Assembly (NCBI GenBank): GCA_903921135.1
Contig: CAIXOY010000216.1
Span: 1 to 11,748, forward strand
Direction: 5' to 3'
DNA: 11,748 bases
Source of the DNA: an uncultured Gammaproteobacteria bacterium
GTDB taxonomy: Bacteria > Pseudomonadota > Gammaproteobacteria > Pseudomonadales > UBA5518
The position numbers were made by a program, and so were the translations under genes. Within the stretch, counting starts at the first letter, position 1. Every line of letters begins with the position of its first letter. The notes below the pieces were generated by a model. It was not told where the DNA came from, searched no databases, and saw only the letters and a list, made by a program, of their open reading frames with translations. Positions 1 to 5,547 of the stretch are shown here, piece by piece.

Positions 1-831
1 GCTGCGCTTGCCGTCGGGCAGCAGCTTCCAGAGGGCGAGCAGTTTCGTGAAACCCCAGAGCAGAGAGGGAAGGCTCTCCGTGCCGTCCTTCGCCTGGAGC
101 GCGCCAAAACCTACCAGCGTGCCGCCGCGCGCAAGGCAGCGGTAGGAGCGGCTCCAGTTGTCACCGCCGATGGTGTCGAAGACGGCCTTCACGCCGCCGC
201 CGGATATCTGCAGCGTGCGTGAGACGAAATCCTGCGAGCGGTAGTCGATGGGCTCGGCGCCGTAGCGTTTCAGCAAAGAGTGTTTTGCCGCGGAAGCCGT
301 ACCGATCACGCGAAGCCCAAGGTATTTCGCCAGATCGAGCAGCGCGCTTCCCACAGCGCCGCCTGCGGCGTGCACCAGGATCCAGTCCCCGCGCTGCAGG
401 TGGCACTCGCGCTTCAGCATCTGCCAGGCGGTGGTGTAGGAGAGGATCATGCTCACCGCTTCGGCAGGGTCCAGCCCCGGCGGACAACGCAGCACCCTTG
501 AGGCGTCCACGCACAGGTACTGCGTGTAGCCGCCGATCACCGGCATGTCGGCCACGGCATCACCCACGACAAGCCCCGTCACGCCGGTGCCCAGAGCATC
601 GACCACACCGAACCAGTCATAGCCCGGCGTGAAGGGCGGCTTCTGCTTCACGCCCGGATACTGCCCCAGCCGGATGATGGTGTCGGTGAAGCCCGTGCCC
701 GCGGCCAGCACCCGCACGCGGATCTGTCCGGGGCCGGGCTGTGGCAGCGTGGTTTCTTCCACCACGCGCAGCATCTCGGGGCCGCCGAAGGCCGTGAGTT
801 CGATGCGCTGCCAGTGTGTCGGCTGATCCAT
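1..831 (-). CDS. Zinc-independent MDR quinone oxidoreductase, 3' end cut by window
   Basis: An open frame of 277 codons starts at an ATG whose complement is at 829-831 and reaches base 1 without a stop, so the C-terminus is missing. The protein belongs to the medium-chain dehydrogenase/reductase superfamily, quinone oxidoreductase branch, which uses NADPH to reduce quinones or enones. The N-terminal GroES-like part contains PFTPGYDWFGVV (about residues 66-77). The Rossmann part begins at about residue 151 with ILVHAAGGAVGSALLDLAKY, which matches the AAGGVG nucleotide-binding loop. An ARGGTLVGFG segment (234-243) is also typical. The catalytic and structural zinc cysteines of alcohol dehydrogenases are absent, as expected for this branch. 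It lies 13 nt after the CMD-like gene on the same strand, so the two are probably cotranscribed. The substrate is unknown; reduction of an enone intermediate in the neighbouring catabolic set is possible. Confidence 0.9.
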   Translation of the reverse strand, partial: MDQPTHWQRIELTAFGGPEMLRVVEETTLPQPGPGQIRVRVLAAGTGFTDTIIRLGQYPGVKQKPPFTPGYDWFGVVDALGTGVTGLVVGDAVADMPVIGGYTQYLCVDASRVLRCPPGLDPAEAVSMILSYTTAWQMLKRECHLQRGDWILVHAAGGAVGSALLDLAKYLGLRVIGTASAAKHSLLKRYGAEPIDYRSQDFVSRTLQISGGGVKAVFDTIGGDNWSRSYRCLARGGTLVGFGALQAKDGTESLPSLLWGFTKLLALWKLLPDGKRS

Positions 832-844
832 GTCCTGCGCCGCC

Positions 845-1225
845 TCAGGTGGACTTCTGTTGTGCTTGCTGCGCCAGCAGGCCGATCAGCGCCATGCGCA
901 TTTTGGAAGCGCGCGGGTAGCCCACGTACTGCGTGAGGAAAATGATGATCTCTTCCAGTTCCTGCTGGTTCAGCTCGCCGCGCTTCATCGCCGAGCGCGC
1001 CTGTATGGTCCAGGTCATGTCCTCGCCCTGCGCGGCAATCGCACCGAGCAACACGAGCCGGCGGTCCCGCATGGACAGCGTGCTGTCGGCCCAGAGCTTG
1101 CCGAAAACGCCTTCCAGCATGAAATCGAAAAACTTGTCCTGTCCGGGGGGCGGCGGCTGCGGGAGGTCTCCGCAGTAGACGGTGTTGAACATCTCGATGC
1201 CCTTGTCTCGCAGGCTATCGCTCAT
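845..1225 (-). CDS. Carboxymuconolactone decarboxylase (CMD) family protein
   Basis: The protein has 126 residues, the normal size of a single-domain CMD/AhpD-fold protein. The start ATG (complement 1223-1225) has GGAGAA a few bases upstream; the frame stays open further upstream but has no better start. The family signature is seen as LSMRDRRLVLLGAIAAQG (50-67), then an all-alpha segment with ARSAMKRGELNQQELEEII (76-94) and YVGYPRASKM (100-109), matching the family pattern of RAAL-NG-T-EEL-E and Y-G-PAA. The family holds decarboxylases of aromatic ring-cleavage products and CxxC peroxidases. This protein has no CxxC, so a peroxidase role is unlikely. The usual family histidine just before the R-A-A-L segment is Gln75 here. 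It is the first gene of a two-gene minus-strand unit with the MDR reductase and is divergent from the SDR gene. The reaction is not known. Confidence 0.85.
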   Translation of the reverse strand: MSDSLRDKGIEMFNTVYCGDLPQPPPPGQDKFFDFMLEGVFGKLWADSTLSMRDRRLVLLGAIAAQGEDMTWTIQARSAMKRGELNQQELEEIIIFLTQYVGYPRASKMRMALIGLLAQQAQQKST

Positions 1226-1273
1226 GCTGGGTTCTCCGGTCGGATGGATGGAATAATCGCGTGGGTGCCAGGG

Positions 1274-1289
1274 ACAGTGCTTGCGCTGT
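1274..1289. promoter_or_regulatory. Imperfect 16-bp palindrome between divergent CMD and SDR genes
   Basis: The 118-bp region 1226-1343 separates two divergent starts and must contain both promoters. It holds the inverted repeat ACAGnGC-tt-GCnCTGT, with six of eight base pairs matching. The size and symmetry fit a dimeric repressor site. I see no convincing -35/-10 pair on either strand. Operator function is inference. Confidence 0.3.
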
Positions 1290-1343
1290 TCGCGCCTCGC
1301 ATACCGCGCACTATCCGGCCGCGCCACGACGGGGGAATGTTTC

Positions 1344-2105
1344 ATGGATATGGGGCTGAAGGGAAGGACCGCGCTGGTCACGGGCAGTGACAGGCGCACC
1401 GGCGAGATCATCGCGGCAACCCTGGCGTCGGAGGGCGCCAGGGTGATCCGTCACGGAAACCTGGCGGCTCCTCCGGGATTGGCCGTGCACGGCGACGTCG
1501 CCACCGAAGAGGGTTGCACGCAGGTACTGGCGCAGATCGCGGCCTTGGGGCTCGAGGTGGACATCCTCGTGAACAACTACGGCACCACGGATGCGCACGG
1601 CTGGGAGCACAGCGACACGGCGAAGTGGCTCGAGATGTACCAGATCAATCTGCTTTCCGCTGTGCGGATGATCCAGGGCTGCGTGCCCGCAATGAAGCGC
1701 AAGGGCTGGGGCAGGGTGGTGAATCTGGGCACCATCGGCTCGCACCAACCGGTGGCCGAGCGGCCGGCCTATTACGCGGCCAAGGGTGCGCTCGCCAACA
1801 TCACGGTGAGTCTCGCGCAGGAGCTTGGCGGTACGGGCATCACGGTGAACACCGTTTCTCCCGGTTATATCCGCACCGAGCAGGTGGAAGAGGCTTATCG
1901 GCGCCGGGCGCGTGCAGCGGGCGATCCGGAGGACTGGGAAAGCATCGAGCGGCGCATCGTGGAGAGCGATTTTCCGAACCCCTGCGGGCGTATCGCGACG
2001 CGCGAAGAGGTGGCAGGGCTTGTGACTTTCCTGTGCGGCGATCGGGCGGGGTTCATCAATGCCCAGAACATCCGTATCGATGGCGGTGCGGTGCGCTACG
2101 TGTAG
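1344..2105 (+). CDS. SDR family NAD(P)-dependent oxidoreductase
   Basis: This 253-residue protein is a classical-length short-chain dehydrogenase/reductase, which interconverts alcohols and ketones with NAD(P). The ATG at 1344 is chosen because GGGGGAA lies six bases upstream and the N-terminus then begins directly at the first beta strand; an upstream in-frame extension to 1281 lacks family features. Cofactor binding is marked by TGSDRRTG (13-20), where the third Gly of the TGxxxGxG loop is replaced by Arg, and by NNYG (77-80), a variant of NNAG. The active-site pair Tyr143-xxx-Lys147 is present, and Asn102 sits in INLLSAV. The position 13 residues before the Tyr, normally Ser, is Thr130. 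The C-terminal INAQNIRIDGG (238-248) is typical of FabG-like SDRs. The gene is divergent from the CMD-MDR unit and ends 10 nt before the convergent cytochrome gene. It could oxidise a hydroxyl group of the island's substrate. Confidence 0.93.
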   Translation: MDMGLKGRTALVTGSDRRTGEIIAATLASEGARVIRHGNLAAPPGLAVHGDVATEEGCTQVLAQIAALGLEVDILVNNYGTTDAHGWEHSDTAKWLEMYQINLLSAVRMIQGCVPAMKRKGWGRVVNLGTIGSHQPVAERPAYYAAKGALANITVSLAQELGGTGITVNTVSPGYIRTEQVEEAYRRRARAAGDPEDWESIERRIVESDFPNPCGRIATREEVAGLVTFLCGDRAGFINAQNIRIDGGAVRYV

Positions 2106-2115
2106 CTCTGTGGTC

Positions 2116-2598
2116 TCAGCGGCGCTCGCGGAAATCCTGATGACAATCGAGGCAGGCTTGCGTCAGTGCCTCGTGGCGCACGCTGAGTGTCTCCGGGCCT
2201 GAGGCGAGCAGGGCATCGGCCGCCGCAATGAAATCCCGCTGGCGCTGCGCAAACAACGCGGGTTCAGACCACACGGCATCGCGCGCACGGGTCGTGGCGC
2301 CCGAGCCTTGCCCGCTGCCCGCGGGGAACAGCGCAGGCTGCAGTGCTGCGACGTTGCGGATGAGTGTCGTGTTCCTCTGCACCATTGCTGCATCCGGAGC
2401 GCCGCTCTCGATGGTTTCCTTGATCTGCTTGTAGGCATCACCGATGCGGCGGTAGTTGTCGCGGCGCTCCTTCACGGCGGCGGCCGGGGAGCCGGGCGAA
2501 GGGTCGTCCGAGCAACCGGTTGCGAGCAGCGCAGTGATAGTCAACACAATGGCGGTGCGCGCTTTCTTGGTCAGCGATGGCATGCGTGAGGAGTTCAT
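2116..2598 (-). CDS. Cytochrome c'/c556-type monoheme lipoprotein
   Basis: The predicted 160-residue protein begins with a basic region (TKKAR) and a hydrophobic stretch ending in the lipobox LLATGC, so Cys29 should be lipidated and the protein membrane-anchored outside the cytoplasm. The body matches the cytochrome c' four-helix pattern: KERRDNYRRIG near the N-terminus, LFPAGSG, TRARDAVWSEPALF, and the C-terminal heme motif CLDCH (149-153) followed by QDFRERR. Heme would be attached to both Cys of CxxCH with His as fifth ligand. The position where c556 proteins carry the sixth-ligand Met appears to be Tyr. The start is uncertain: ATG at 2598 and at 2583 both give good signal peptides, and neither has a clear Shine-Dalgarno. 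It is convergent with the SDR gene and divergent from the thiolase operon. The role could be electron transfer or gas (NO) binding. Confidence 0.85.
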   Translation of the reverse strand: MNSSRMPSLTKKARTAIVLTITALLATGCSDDPSPGSPAAAVKERRDNYRRIGDAYKQIKETIESGAPDAAMVQRNTTLIRNVAALQPALFPAGSGQGSGATTRARDAVWSEPALFAQRQRDFIAAADALLASGPETLSVRHEALTQACLDCHQDFRERR

Positions 2599-2690
2599 CG
2601 TGTCGGGCGTGGTTCGCGTTCGTGAGCCGTGAGGATACACGCGGGACCTGCATTACGATCGGTTCACTATTGGTCGCTGCCGGGAGCGGT

Positions 2691-2784
2691 GTCGCGGGCA
2701 TGGCCCGCTCCCACTGGAAAGATCTGTCGCGTGCATGGCCCGCTCCCACTGGAAAGATCTGTCGCGTGCATGGCCCGCTCCCAC
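2691..2784 (-). repeat. 35-bp tandem array of REP-like palindromes (2.7 copies)
   Basis: Copy 1 (2691-2725) and copy 2 (2726-2760) are identical at 34 of 35 bases, and copy 3 (2761-2784) keeps the first 24. Read on the minus strand, each copy contains GTGGGAGCGGGCCATGCC followed by a GC-rich tail, so GCGGGC can pair with GCCCGC around CAT. This resembles the REP elements of pseudomonads and relatives, which begin GTGGGAGCGGGC. In copies 2 and 3 one base change (G to T) weakens the stem. No REP-associated transposase gene lies in the window. The array sits between divergent genes. Confidence 0.8.
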
Positions 2785-2795
2785 CGAAGTGGGTT

Positions 2796-2819
2796 GTGGG
2801 AGGGGGCCATGCCCCCGAC
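2796..2819 (+). repeat. Inverted REP-like copy, pairs with tandem copy 3
   Basis: This copy of the same element is in opposite orientation. Bases 2796-2814 are complementary to 2766-2784 at 17 of 19 positions, with an 11-nt loop, giving a strong stem-loop like the head-to-head pairs of BIME structures. An alternative small hairpin, CCCAC-CGAA-GTGGG (2780-2793), competes with it. Confidence 0.75.
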
Positions 2820-2840
2820 AACAGGGTCCCTCAGGGCACA

Positions 2841-2864
2841 GTCACGGGCATGGCCCGCTCCTGC
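2841..2864 (-). repeat. Fifth REP-like copy
   Basis: The stretch matches tandem copy 1 at 21 of 24 positions and retains the inner ACGGGCATGGCCCG core. It ends directly before the TTGAGA hexamer and the palindrome upstream of the thiolase operon. Confidence 0.7.
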
Positions 2865-2866
2865 TT

Positions 2867-2883
2867 GAGAAAACCGTTTACTC
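2867..2883. promoter_or_regulatory. 17-bp operator-like palindrome upstream of thiolase operon
   Basis: The sequence fits GAGnAAACnGTTTnCTC around a single central base, with seven of eight pairs matching. It lies 44 bp before the ATG of the four-gene operon. A possible -35 hexamer TTGAGA (2865-2870) overlaps its left arm, and TGTTCT (2888-2893) sits 17 bp further on as a weak -10. A repressor bound here would block such a promoter. The symmetry is seen; binding by a regulator is inference. Confidence 0.5.
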
Positions 2884-2927
2884 GCAATGTTCTGTTGGCG
2901 ATGATCGCAGGATCCAGAGAGTGACCC

Positions 2928-4178
2928 ATGTCAGACAAACAGAGCATCACACAGCTGCGCCAACGCGCCGGCAGCTTCGACTGGGGTCACGCTGCCGAGA
3001 TCGGAGACATCAGCGGAGATCTCGCCATCACCGGTGTCGGCGAGTCCGCGTTCAGCGGCCCCTCAGGCCGTGCTGCGGTGGACATGGCGCTGGAAGCCAT
3101 TGGCAATGCCATCGCCGACGCGGGCCTGACGCCCGCCGACATCGACGGCCTGATGTACACGCCGCACGTGGCAGACCAGATCCGCGTGGAGGATTTCCAC
3201 CGTCACTTCGGCACCTCGCACGAGATGTGGGTGAGCGAGCGCGGCGGCGGCATGGTCTGGGCTGCCACCTGCACGCAGTACGCCGCAGAGGCACTGCGCC
3301 AGCGCCGCGCACGGCACATCGTGAACGTGTTTTCGGTGGACTGGGCGAGCCGTCGCGCGGCGGGCACCGGCACGCCCGGTGACTGGCACGCCGGCGAAGC
3401 GATGAAAGCCTTCTACGAACTCCCCTACGGCTGGTACCCGCAGCCCGTTTACATGGCCACGCAGGCGAGCCGGCACATGTACGAGTACGGCACCACGCAG
3501 GAACAGCTCGGCGAACTCGCCGTGGCTTTCCGTCGCCATGCCAATGGCCATCCGGGCGCCGTGATGCGCCACAAAACGCTGTCGCTCGAGCAATACCTCG
3601 CGAAGCCCATGCTCGCCGATCCCCTGCGCGTGGAAGACTGCTGCCTGATCTCCGACGGTGCTGCGGCCTGGGTCATGAGCGCCCCCGAACTCGCGCGGGA
3701 CATGCCGCATCCGGTGGTGGAGCTCGCGGGTCTGGGGCACGGCATCATTGCGAACGCTCCCTACATCAGCCAGCAGGGCGTGATGAGCGCCACGCCGCAG
3801 ACCTTCGCCGCGCCCTGGGCCTACGCGATGGCCGACATGAGCGCCCGTGATATCGATGTGCTGGAGCTCTACGACTGCTTCTCCATCACGGCACTCATGA
3901 TGATCGAGGACCTCGGTTTCTGCGCGAAGGGTGAGGGTGGTGCCTTCGTGCAGCACAATCGCCTCCACTTCGATCGCCCGCGCAGCCAGGGTGGCATTCC
4001 CTGCAACACGCACGGGGGCCTGATGTCGCACGCCTACGTGCTCGGCATTGCTCACGTTGTGGAACTGGTGCGGCAGTTGCGCGGCGAGGCGGCCAACCAG
4101 GTGCAGGACGCGCGCGTCGGTATCTACGGTGGATTCACCGCCGACGAGGCCGCGACGCTCATTTTGAGGAGAGTCTGA
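2928..4178 (+). CDS. Thiolase-fold lipid-transfer protein (Ltp2-like putative aldolase subunit)
   Basis: This 416-residue protein has the thiolase superfamily fold of the SCP-x/Ltp2 group. Family marks are the N-terminal strand LAITGVGESAFSG (32-44), GLTPADIDGLMY (66-77), a central LISDGAAAWVMS (240-251), ELYDCFSITALMMIEDLGF (313-331), and the C-terminal loop NTHGGLMSHAYVLGIAHVVE (360-379). The expected thiolase nucleophile cysteine falls in the segment ERGGGM (104-109) and is not Cys. The usual GHPxGA motif is SHAY. Tyr315 and Tyr370 are candidates for the tyrosines that replace thiolase chemistry in Ltp2, which with a DUF35 partner cleaves beta-hydroxyacyl-CoA side chains by retro-aldol reaction. 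The next gene encodes such a partner, one base after the stop. It is the first gene of the operon, with a weak purine-rich GAGAGTG ribosome site. A thiolase-like protein with another carbon-carbon bond activity is the main alternative. Confidence 0.85.
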   Translation: MSDKQSITQLRQRAGSFDWGHAAEIGDISGDLAITGVGESAFSGPSGRAAVDMALEAIGNAIADAGLTPADIDGLMYTPHVADQIRVEDFHRHFGTSHEMWVSERGGGMVWAATCTQYAAEALRQRRARHIVNVFSVDWASRRAAGTGTPGDWHAGEAMKAFYELPYGWYPQPVYMATQASRHMYEYGTTQEQLGELAVAFRRHANGHPGAVMRHKTLSLEQYLAKPMLADPLRVEDCCLISDGAAAWVMSAPELARDMPHPVVELAGLGHGIIANAPYISQQGVMSATPQTFAAPWAYAMADMSARDIDVLELYDCFSITALMMIEDLGFCAKGEGGAFVQHNRLHFDRPRSQGGIPCNTHGGLMSHAYVLGIAHVVELVRQLRGEAANQVQDARVGIYGGFTADEAATLILRRV

Positions 4179-4179
4179 G

Positions 4180-4581
4180 ATGGCGGAGTTCGGTCCTGCG
4201 TCTGCCAACTCGATCACGGCCCCGTTCTGGGCGGCGGCGCGCGAGCACCGGCTCGTGTTGCCCTTCGATCCCGCCACCGGCAAGGCCTGCTGGTACCCGC
4301 GAGAGGATGGCACGGCCTATGAGTGGCGAGAGGTGGCGGGCAACGCAACGCTCTATTCGTTCAGCGTGGTGCGCGGCCCGATCAATCCGCTCTTCGAGCC
4401 GACCTATGCCCCCGGGCTCGTGGAGCTCGATGCCGTTCCCGGCGTGCGTCTGGTGACGCAGATCGTCGACTGCGATTTCGGCTCGATCCGCTGCGGCATG
4501 CCGCTCGAACTGTGCTTCCGCGAACTGCAGCCGCGCGGGCACGCCGCATTCATCGCGCCGGTGTTCCGGCCGCGCAGCTGA
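4180..4581 (+). CDS. DUF35 OB-fold acyl-CoA-associated protein, zinc ribbon degenerate
   Basis: The protein has 133 residues, typical for DUF35 (OB-fold with an N-terminal rubredoxin-like zinc ribbon). The N-terminal helix SITAPFWAAAREHRLVL (11-27) leads to a ribbon region that should carry two CxxC pairs. Only Cys37 remains there, in GKACWYPRED, so zinc binding is unlikely. The OB-fold follows with YEWREVAGNATLYSFSVV (47-64) and then YAPGLVELDAVPGVRLVTQI (76-95). AGGAGA seven bases upstream supports the ATG at 4180, which starts one base after the thiolase-like stop, indicating translational coupling. DUF35 proteins form complexes with thiolase-fold partners, for example Ltp2 with the DUF35 part of ChsH2 in steroid side-chain cleavage, where the OB-fold helps bind the CoA substrate. 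The same complex with its upstream neighbour is expected here. Confidence 0.87.
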   Translation: MAEFGPASANSITAPFWAAAREHRLVLPFDPATGKACWYPREDGTAYEWREVAGNATLYSFSVVRGPINPLFEPTYAPGLVELDAVPGVRLVTQIVDCDFGSIRCGMPLELCFRELQPRGHAAFIAPVFRPRS

Positions 4582-4584
4582 GAC

Positions 4585-4597
4585 AAGGAGATATACC
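4585..4597 (+). promoter_or_regulatory. Strong ribosome binding site deciding a GTG start
   Basis: AAGGAG (4585-4590) lies seven bases before the GTG at 4598 and fixes this start for the Rieske gene. The 13 bases AAGGAGATATACC are identical to the T7 gene 10 leader used in common expression vectors. The surrounding genes continue naturally on both sides, so this appears to be coincidence of an optimal leader, not vector DNA. Confidence 0.75.
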
Positions 4598-5533
4598 GTG
4601 AGCCGCTATTCCTTTCCCGTGCCCTGGGGCTGGTTCCACGCGGGCTACTCCGCGGACGTGGCCGCAGGCGAAATGAAAACACTGCGTCTCTTCGGTCGTG
4701 ACCTCGTGCTCTGGCGCGGCGAAGACGGGCACGCACATCTGCAAAGCGCCTACTGCCCGCACCTCGGTGCCCACATCGGCGTGGGCGGGCGCGTGAAGGG
4801 AAATCTCGTCGAGTGCCCCTTCCACCACTGGCGCTTCAACGGTGAGGGACGGGTCGCCGAAATCGATTACGCCAAACGCCTGAACGAGAAAGCCTGCCTG
4901 CCCACCTATCCGTTGCAGGAGCGCCACGGCGTGCTGATGGCCTGGTACCACCCCGAGGGCGTTGCGCCACGCTATGCGCTGCCCGAGGTGCCCGAGGCGA
5001 GCGACCCGGAGTGGGTCGGGCCTTTCAGTCAGGGGCACCGCATACGCACCTGCTTGCAGGAAATGGCCGAGAACACCGCGGACGCGGCGCACTTCCAGAC
5101 CATCCACAATCACCCGGGCCCTGCGGAATACGATGAGTTCCGTCTGGAAGGCAGCACGCTGGTGATGCGGAGCACGCAGGAATTTCCGGGCTCGCAGGGG
5201 CCCGTGCAGGGGACGCTGGGCACCGATGCGTATGGTTTCGGTTATGCGATCGTTCGCTACCGCACCCTCGCCGAGATGTGCATGGTCACCAGCAACGTGC
5301 CCATCGAGGCGGACGTCTCCGAGCAGCACAACCACATCTGGTACCGCAATCCCTCGCGCGATCCGCGCACCGACCGTATCGGTCAGGCCTTCGTCAAGGA
5401 AGTTAACCGCCAACTGACCGACGACATCCCCATCTGGGAGAACAAGATCTACCTGGAGCACCCACAGCTCTGTGACGGCGACGGGCCGGTGGCGCGTTTC
5501 CGCCGCTGGGCGGCGCAGTTCCACACGCCCTGA
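4598..5533 (+). CDS. Rieske [2Fe-2S] non-heme iron oxygenase, KshA/Neverland-like
   Basis: The 311-residue protein is an aromatic-ring-hydroxylase-type terminal oxygenase. The Rieske cluster ligands are Cys53-x-His55 and Cys73-xx-His76, seventeen residues apart. The mononuclear iron site is in EMAENTADAAHFQTIHNH (155-172), with His165 and His170 as ligands and Asp275 or Asp276 as the likely carboxylate. The C-terminal part, IWENKIYLEHPQL (279-291) then DGPVARFRRWAAQF (295-308), resembles the tail of ketosteroid 9-alpha-hydroxylase KshA and of the Neverland/DAF-36 sterol desaturases. That suggests monooxygenation of a bulky alicyclic or sterol-like substrate. Electrons must come from a ferredoxin reductase encoded elsewhere. 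The gene starts with GTG, 16 bases after the DUF35 stop. Substrate assignment is inference; membership of the Rieske oxygenase family is clear. Confidence 0.93.
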   Translation: MSRYSFPVPWGWFHAGYSADVAAGEMKTLRLFGRDLVLWRGEDGHAHLQSAYCPHLGAHIGVGGRVKGNLVECPFHHWRFNGEGRVAEIDYAKRLNEKACLPTYPLQERHGVLMAWYHPEGVAPRYALPEVPEASDPEWVGPFSQGHRIRTCLQEMAENTADAAHFQTIHNHPGPAEYDEFRLEGSTLVMRSTQEFPGSQGPVQGTLGTDAYGFGYAIVRYRTLAEMCMVTSNVPIEADVSEQHNHIWYRNPSRDPRTDRIGQAFVKEVNRQLTDDIPIWENKIYLEHPQLCDGDGPVARFRRWAAQFHTP

Positions 5534-5547
5534 GCGCCAGGGTGACC

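Noticed and set aside
1236..1275. TGGCAC on the minus strand as a sigma-54 -24 element
   Set aside because: The matching TTGC -12 element is absent at the required spacing.
2691..2864. CRISPR array
   Set aside because: The repeat copies abut with a constant 35-bp period or lie inverted, there are no unique spacers of regular length, and the units are palindromic REP-type elements.
3063..4313. Long minus-strand open frame of 416 codons over the thiolase-like gene
   Set aside because: It is antisense to a well-supported gene, its protein has no recognisable motif, and high GC content commonly opens this frame.
4585..4597. Thirteen bases identical to the T7 gene 10 / pET leader, suggesting vector contamination
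   Set aside because: The flanking sequence is continuous native-looking operon on both sides and the start is GTG, not the vector ATG; a strong natural ribosome site explains it.
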